A stretch of DNA of 64,000 nucleotides from Archivesica marissinica (taxonomy: Eukaryota > Mollusca > Bivalvia > Venerida > Vesicomyidae): NCBI GenBank assembly GCA_014843695.1, contig CM026401.1, positions 27,959,051 through 28,023,050 on the forward strand, given 5' to 3'. The translations under genes and the position numbers were made by a program. Positions 57,781 to 64,000 of this stretch are shown one piece after another. Under the pieces are notes generated by a model, which worked only from the letters and a program-made list of their open reading frames with translations, searched no databases and was not told where the DNA came from. Within the stretch, counting starts at the first letter, position 1. Each line of letters starts with the position of its first letter.

Positions 57781-58380
57781 GTACAAGAAACTTCTCCCTT
57801 GTTGGTATAGTTTGTTCTTCTCCCTCCCTCACTTGTATGCCTTAATCTTTCATCTTCCCCCTCACATGTATACCTTCATCTTCCTCACTGGTTTACTTAA
57901 CCTCCCTTCCTCACTTATATACCTTAAATAATCTTCTCACTCACTGGTTTACCTTGATCTTCTACCTCACTTGTGTACCTTAATCTTTACCCTAGCATAT
58001 ATACAGTCAAATATGTCTTAAGCAGCCAGCCAAGGGACTCGCATGAAGTGGCTGCTTAGGACAGGTGGCTGCTTAATAGAGGCCAAATGCATAATAAAAT
58101 AACATGTTGGGAATCTTGAAACTGGCTGCTTAAGTCAGGTTGGCTGTGAGCACTAACACATGTTTGACTGCCTTAATCTCCCCCCTCACTTGTATACCTT
58201 AATCTTCACCCTCACTTGTGTACCTTAATCTTCCCCCTCACTTGTGTACCTTAATCTTCCCCATCACTTGTGTACCTTAATCTTCCCCATCACTGGTTTA
58301 CATTGATTTTCTATCATACTTGGTTACTTTGATCTTCTCCCTCACTGGTGTACCTTAATCTTCTCCCTCACTGGTATGCA
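57781..58380. repeat. Degenerate 24-27-bp minisatellite split by a MITE
   Basis: Units like CCTTAATCTTCCCCCTCACT then TGTGTA occur at 57820-58000 and again at 58171-58380, with the MITE at 58004-58170 between. Confidence 0.8.
58004..58170. mobile_element. 167-bp MITE with CAGTCAA ends
   Basis: Ends CAGTCAAATATGTCTTA and ACACATGTTTGACTG are inverted. The body has GTGGCTGCTTAGGACAGG and GGCTGCTTAATAGAGGCC. Same family as 55341-55602. Confidence 0.8.
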
Positions 58381-58446
58381 ATGTCCCCTTTCTCAACTGT
58401 CATCATAGAGCAACATTTTATAAACTTTGAATCTGCCTGATCCACC

Positions 58447-59742
58447 TACCGTATATTTCCGGCCATAAGTCGACCGTTTTCTCATCCAGAAATGTGATGC
58501 GATACTAGGTTGACTTTTTGATGAGAAACAAACAAAATTGTGAACAATAATTTATTGTGAACTTTATTTATGTCTGTGTTTGTTTTATTTGTGGTAATAT
58601 AACACTTTGCTTAGACATTGTTTTATTTGTGGTAATATAACAATTTGCTTAGACATTGTTTTATTTGTGGTAATATAACAATTTGCTTAGACATTGTTTT
58701 ATTTGTGGTAATATAACAATTTGCTTAGACATTGTTTTATTTGTGGTAATATAACAATTTGCTTAGACATTGTTTTATTTGTGGTAATATAACACTTTGC
58801 TTAGACATTGTTTTATTTGTGGTAATATAACAATTTGCTTAGACATTGTTTTATTTGTGGTAATATAACACTTTGCTTAGACATTGTTTTATTTGTGGTA
58901 ATATAACAATTTGCTTAGACATTGTTTTATTTGTGGTAATATAACAATTTGCTTAGACATTGTTTTATTTGTGGTAATATAACAATTTGCTTAGACATTG
59001 TTTTATTTGTGGTAATATAACAATTTGCTTAGACATTGTTTTATTTGTGGTAATATAACAATTTGCTTAGACATTGTTTTATTTGTGGTAATATAACAAT
59101 TTGCTTAGACATTGTTTTATTTGTGGTAATATAACAATTTGCTTAGACATTGTTTTATTTGTGGTAATATAACAATTTGCTTAGACATTGTTTTATTTGT
59201 GGTAATATAACAATTTGCTTAGACATTGTTTTATTTGTGGTAATATACAATTTGCTTAGACATTGTTTTTTGTGGTAATATAACAATTGCTTAGACATTG
59301 TTTTATTTGTGGTAATATAACAATTTGCTTAGACATTGTTTTATTTGTGGTAATATAACAATTTGCTTAGACATTGTTTTATTTGTGGTAATATAACAAT
59401 TTGCTTAGACATTGTTTTATTTGTGGTAATATAACAATTTGCTTAGACAGTTATTTATTTGCGGTAATATAACAATTTGCTTAGACAGTTATTTATTTAC
59501 ATTATAAACCATAGAAAAGCTGATAAACAAACTTCATAAATTATTGTTGTGCATTTTTGTATGATTTGTAATGGAATAAAGTCAACCAGATAGCTCAAAT
59601 TGAGCCCAGTTTCTTTATCAAAATTGTCAACAAATGTCATACGTCCAAAGTACCTTCGACTCATGGAAGAATCCATCTTAAATTCAGTTTTTTGAATACA
59701 AAATTTGGGTCGAGATTGAATTATGGCCTGGTATATACGGTA
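58447..59742. mobile_element. DNA element with TACCGTATAT ends hosting a satellite
   Basis: Left end TACCGTATATTTCCGGCC then ATAAGTCGA; right end in complement is TACCGTATATACCAGGCC then ATAATTCAA. These are imperfect inverted repeats of about 27 bp. Most of the interior is the 38-bp array. Confidence 0.75.
58580..59496. repeat. 38-bp AT-rich minisatellite, about 24 units
   Basis: Unit TTGTTTTATTTGTGGTAATA then TAACAATTTGCTTAGACA. AACACTT/AACAATT is the main variant; a few one- to four-base deletions occur near 59246-59288. Confidence 0.97.
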
Positions 59743-59897
59743 ATTATTATAAATATGCTTTTAAGGAAAATTCCCAAATAAACCAACTAGCTAGTGAAAT
59801 GTAATGGCCTGATAGAGCAGATACAGACCCTCTTGATTTAGTATGTGTGTAGGTTTATCACAGCAGTATGTGGAAATATAATTCCAGTGTTATGATA

Positions 59898-60306
59898 TAC
59901 AGTGAAACCGCTCATGATCGATACCCCTCTAAGCTGGACTTCCCTTCAAACCGAACAAATGACTTTGTCCCAAACTTTTCCCAATATCGAACTGATTTTA
60001 AATATGTTCATTTTCAACTGTAATTTACCCCTGTAAAGCAAACAACTTGCATTGATCAAAATATGAAACTGATTAGTCTTTTAAACAAACAACTTTTTTC
60101 AGAATATTTTATTGTACTCTTAAAATGAACCAGAACCAGTTCTTTAATAACTGCCAAACTGTAAACATTTCTCAGCCTCCTATGCAGTACAGAGTTGAAT
60201 TGGTAATTTAGTTGACATTTATCCCACTATGAACCCCTCTATGAACCCCTCTAAGCTGAAATCCCCTCCAAACTGGTGACTGTTCAGTTTGAGTTGTTTC
60301 ACTATA
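59898..60306. mobile_element. 409-bp MITE with TACAGTGAAAC ends
   Basis: Left TACAGTGAAACCGCTC; right in complement TATAGTGAAACAACTC. Inside, ACCCCTCTAAGCTGGACTTC faces CCCCTCTAAGCTGAAATC and CCCCTCCAAACTGG. Confidence 0.7.
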
Positions 60307-60932
60307 TACTAAACTTTAATGTCAATAAACATGAACTGGTTGGAAGTTAGGAATAGCAAGGATATGGGTTATTTATTTGATGAGGAATACCTTCTTCCTA
60401 TGTTATGCCATGTTACATTTTCTCGTGTAAGCAAAATCACTGAATCATTATTTTCAAAGTTAGCTTTTCTCTACTACACAGAGCATACACACAGTGAACA
60501 CCAGGATGATGTAAATGAATTAAAGTTGGAACAAACTAGAAGCATTTCATTAAGAAATGAAAGAAGCAAGTGTAATTAATTGCCATGCAATGCTGTGAAA
60601 TATGAGAAGAAAGCAGGGATAAGATAATGAAAGCTTGTCAGCATTTAAAGACCACCCATTTACATGTTTCCTAGCAGTAAATTTACATCTTGTACCAAAT
60701 TCTCTACGCATAATTGTTGTGAAATAGCTTTAATATGGCAATAATTGCATGTTTTTTGTCTCTCCTCAAATAACAAATGTTTGTTAGATGCTGCAACAGC
60801 CTGGCTATTTAATTACATGCAATAGTGTTTTGATGCAGTAGAGAATAGAGGGGGAGATAGCATGATAATCAATAGAGGCATGATTCAGTGTTACAGTGGT
60901 ACTTTGTGTTTATTTGATGGGTATGCTAACAA
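60307..60932. other. Intron sequence with one chance ORF
   Basis: An 86-codon frame at 60319-60579 has no family resemblance or splice signals. Confidence 0.4.
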
Positions 60933-62038
60933 TGTGTGTACTTCCCCCATTCTATGTGTACCAGCTTCCTTGGTAGAGTAAATGTGTACTTCCCCCATTC
61001 TACATGTACCAGCTTCCTTGGTAGAGTTAATGTGTACTTCCCCCATTCTACGTGTACCAGCTTCCTTGGTAGAGTAAATGTGTACTTCCCCCATTCTACG
61101 TGTACCAGCTTCCTTGGTAGAGTTAATGTGTACTTCCCCCATTCTACGTGTACCAGCTTCCTTGGTAGAGTAAATGTGTACTTCCCCCATTCTACGTGTA
61201 CCAGCTTCCTTGGTAGAGTTAATGTGTACTTCCCCCATTCTACGTGTACCAGCTTCCTTGGTAGAGTAAATGTGTACTTCCCCCATTCTACGTGTACCAG
61301 CTTCCTTGGTAGAGTTAATGTGTACTTCCCCCATTCTACGTGTACCAGCTTCCTTGGTAGAGTAAATGTGTACTTCCCCCATTCTACGTGTACCAGCTTC
61401 CTTGGTAGAGTTAATGTGTACTTCCCCCATTCTACGTGTACCAGCTTCCTTGGTAGAGTAAATGTGTACTTCCCCCATTCTACGTGTACCAGCTTCCTTG
61501 GTAGAGTAAATGTGTACTTCCCCCATTCTGCATGTACCAGCTTCCTTGGTAGAGTAAATGTGTACTTCCCCCATTCTACGTATATCAGCTTCCTTGGTAG
61601 AGTAAATGTGTACTTCCCCCATTCTACATGTACCAGCTTCCTTGGTAGAGTAAATGTGTACTTCCCCATTCTACGTATATCAGCTTCCTTGGTAGAGTAA
61701 ATGTGTACTTCCCCCATTCTACATGTACCAGCTTCCTTGGTAGAGTAAATGTGTACTTCCCCCATTCTACATGTACCAGCTTCCTTGGTAGAGTAAATGT
61801 GTACTTCCCCCATTCTACGTGTACCAGCTTCCTTGGTAGAGTTAATGTGTACTTCCCCCATTCTACGTGTACCAGCTTCCTTGGTAGAGTAAATGTGTAC
61901 TTCCCCCATTCTACGTGTACCAGCTTCCTTGGTAGAGTTAATGTGTACTTCCCCCATTCTACATGTACCAGCTTCCTTGGTAGAGTTAATGTGTACTTCC
62001 CCCATTCTACATGTACCAGCTTCCTTGGTAGAGTAAAT
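60933..62038. repeat. 48-bp minisatellite, about 23 units, 96-bp dimers
   Basis: Unit GTGTACTTCCCCCATTCTAC, GTGTACCAGCTTCCTTGG, TAGAGTAAAT. From about 61020 to 61440 GAGTAAAT and GAGTTAAT alternate, giving a 96-bp dimer. Since 48 is a multiple of 3 and the unit lacks stops in some frames, both strands appear open (16-residue periods). One 47-bp unit near 61650-61690 shifts the frame. Confidence 0.97.
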
Positions 62039-62692
62039 AGACGGTGCGAGTTTGAGCTTGTAGTGTTGACACACTGTTTGCCATGAGCACCTGTCCATGG
62101 ACTGGGAGGCTGTGCTCATGAGCTTTAGAGGCCATGCCATGAGCACACATTTATCTCATTGTCCATGACATTCACTGCTTGATGGGTGACCGCCCTGAGT
62201 TGAGCACTTGGTATAAAATCATTAGCAGTAATTATACGATTGTGCACATTATTGTATTAGCAGTCTCTACATGCTGAGCTGAGCCTCTCTGCCGTTCATC
62301 ATCATCATCATCAAATACCTGATATACCAGAGTACGTAGCAACAGAATTCAGTATTTGGCTATAAAAATGAAATTTATTTTCAAAAATCTGACTGGTACG
62401 ACTGTTTTGGCAAAAAGAATGGGGAGACGAGAGATTTTTAAAACTCCATGGAGACTGCTAAACGGCTGAGATGTGATAGGATTGTGACAATATAGATCTA
62501 TGTTCGGGAAGCATTCAGTCAATATTATAATAGTGACAGAAATATAGCACAAGTTACCTCCCTTTCATCAATCAAAGGTAAATAATAATCTCATTTGCTA
62601 AAACCGATATTACCCTAGCTTGGTGGGTATCGAAATCCAACACTTCATGAATACAATTATATGATAATAACTTGATTTAGAAATCCAACACT
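62039..62692. other. Intron sequence
   Basis: A TCATCATCATCATCA run near 62298 may be a retroposon tail. No gene. Confidence 0.4.
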
Positions 62693-63191
62693 GCAGAATG
62701 CCACTCACGGGAGTTCCCATGCAGAGTGCCACCACTCACGGGAGTCCCCATGCAGAGTGCCACCACTCATGGGAGACCCCATGCAGAGTCACTCATGGGA
62801 GACCCCATGCAGAGTGCCACCACTCACGGGAGACCCCATGCAGAGTGCCACCACTCACGGGAGACCCCATGCAGAGTGTCACCACTCACGGGAGACCCCA
62901 TGCAGAGTGCCACCACTCATGGGAGACCCCATGCAGAGTGCCACCACTCACGGGAGACCCCATGCAGAGTGCCACCACTCACGGGAGACCCCATGCAGAG
63001 TGCCACCACTCACGGGAGACCCCATGCAGAGTGCCACCACTCACGGGAGACCCCATGCAGAGTGCCACCACTCTCGGGAGTCCATGCAGAGTGCCACCAC
63101 TCACGGGAGACCCCATGCAGAGTGCCACCACTCACGGGAGACCCCATGCAGAGTGCCACCACTCACGGGAGACCCCATGCAGAGTACCACC
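62693..63191. repeat. 31-bp minisatellite, about 16 units
   Basis: Unit GCCACCACTCACGGGAGACC then CCATGCAGAGT; a few shortened units. All three plus frames are open. Confidence 0.97.
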
Positions 63192-63734
63192 ATTGCTGCA
63201 CTGTATCACACATCCTATACCCTGCCACTAGGCGTTTTATTAATTGCAACCATGCTAAGCCCTTGTCCACTGATACTGTGAAAAGCTAGTACTGCAAATT
63301 GGAATATTTTAAGATCTGAAATTAACATGAATTTTCGTGAAAGTGGCAGTGCATAAGAAAAGAGGTGTAAAATGCATTATGTGTTTTATTTGAACAAATT
63401 CGTGTTTAAATTAATTTGTTTATTAAAACTCCTTACTTGTATGAAATTTGACACAGCAGTGTTATAAAAAAAAGAAGTTAAAACTCTTTTAAAAGTATTT
63501 CTTCTTAGTGGAAATAGTTTTGGTTGTTTAGTCCAAGATGTTTGATCACGAATGTTAAATAAATATGGCTTAGCATACTAATTTTCCATTTCAAATAATA
63601 ATTGAATAGCAAAATAAGCATACGTTAAGGAAATCCATATATATATACCTGGCTGAATCAAACAGTATTACAATTACCCCAGAAATTGGGGTGTATTATT
63701 AACTTCTATAGGGAAAGTAGTTTGGTTTTGGGTT
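63192..63734. other. Intron sequence
   Basis: AT-rich, nothing recognised. Confidence 0.4.
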
Positions 63735-63990
63735 TAAAGTCATCCAACAGCTTCGGTACAGCGACTCAGACTCTTAATGGTGGAGATCTCTGACTGTACC
63801 TCCAAGCAGTATCTCGGGGCACAGACTAGAACCCGGGTCGAACCACCGACCATCCGCACGCCAGCTGGATAGCTTCCTCACATGAAAGAATTTGACCCCT
63901 CAAGTGGCAGAGCCTTGTTTCTGACGACATATTCGGACCCCCTCGGGTGGAATATCCTTGTCCGACACCAGTGCATAGGAAGGTTACCCT
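63735..63990 (-). mobile_element. SINE-B, antisense copy
   Basis: On the minus strand: CACTTGAGGGGTCAAATTC, TTTCATGTGAGGAAGC, TATCCAGCTGGCGTGCGG, ATGGTCGGTGGTTCGACCC, then TCTGTGCCCCGAGATACTGC. The body matches the composite SINE at 35305-35503 and the copy at 56885-57125. Confidence 0.75.
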
Positions 63991-64000
63991 TAGCACTGTT

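Noticed and set aside
60319..60579. 86-codon ORF, possible next RERE exon
   Set aside because: The peptide does not resemble the expected BAH continuation and no acceptor with matching phase precedes it.
60891..62146. Long overlapping frames on both strands
   Set aside because: 48-bp units without stops; open on both strands at once, which is a repeat artefact.
62698..63289. Three overlapping forward frames rich in His/Pro
   Set aside because: All three frames of a 31-bp array are open; no independent support.

Overview
This is a stretch of animal nuclear genome, most likely from a marine mollusc or another lophotrochozoan. The reasons are spliced exons with GT-AG borders, CR1/jockey-type LINEs, several tRNA-derived SINE families, Tc1/mariner elements, MITEs, and a very heavy load of tandem repeats. 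Adding the spans listed below, tandem arrays cover about 28 kb, over two-fifths of the window. Nothing looks prokaryotic, and the species is not identifiable by reading alone.

Layout. 1-13040 is one satellite array (unit about 23 bp) that continues off the left edge. 13041-28400 is a transposon-rich zone. It holds a small cysteine-containing ORF (13956-14450, minus), two decayed LINE tails (15080-16830), a 173-bp near-palindrome (17075-17247), a MITE (19555-19712), a nearly readable but broken LINE (19905-23628) that itself carries an 882-bp insertion, and an apparently intact Tc1 element (24642-26231) sitting exactly inside the catalytic motif of an older LINE. SINE copies follow.

The one host gene I recognise is the plus-strand 5' part of an Atrophin/RERE-type gene. 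Coding exons lie at 34162-34230, 34621-34804, 40769-40839 and 51847-51949, and the gene continues beyond the window. The splice phases agree across all three junctions. The last two exons encode the first half of a BAH domain of the RERE type (motifs [31 protein letters not shown]). Such proteins are nuclear transcriptional co-repressors that act on chromatin. A possible TATA-less promoter with a non-coding first exon lies at 28490-28624, and a 5' UTR/start exon at 34018-34230.

The introns of this gene are inflated by satellites: a 4.5-kb 56-bp array in one intron, and six different arrays plus a decayed Tc1 in the next. Downstream of 51949 is a long intron, still open at 64000, with seven more arrays and several MITEs and SINEs.

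The most interesting pattern is that at least six arrays start at, end at, or are built from pieces of SINEs, and one lies inside a MITE. The window therefore looks like a series of independent satellite births seeded by short transposons.
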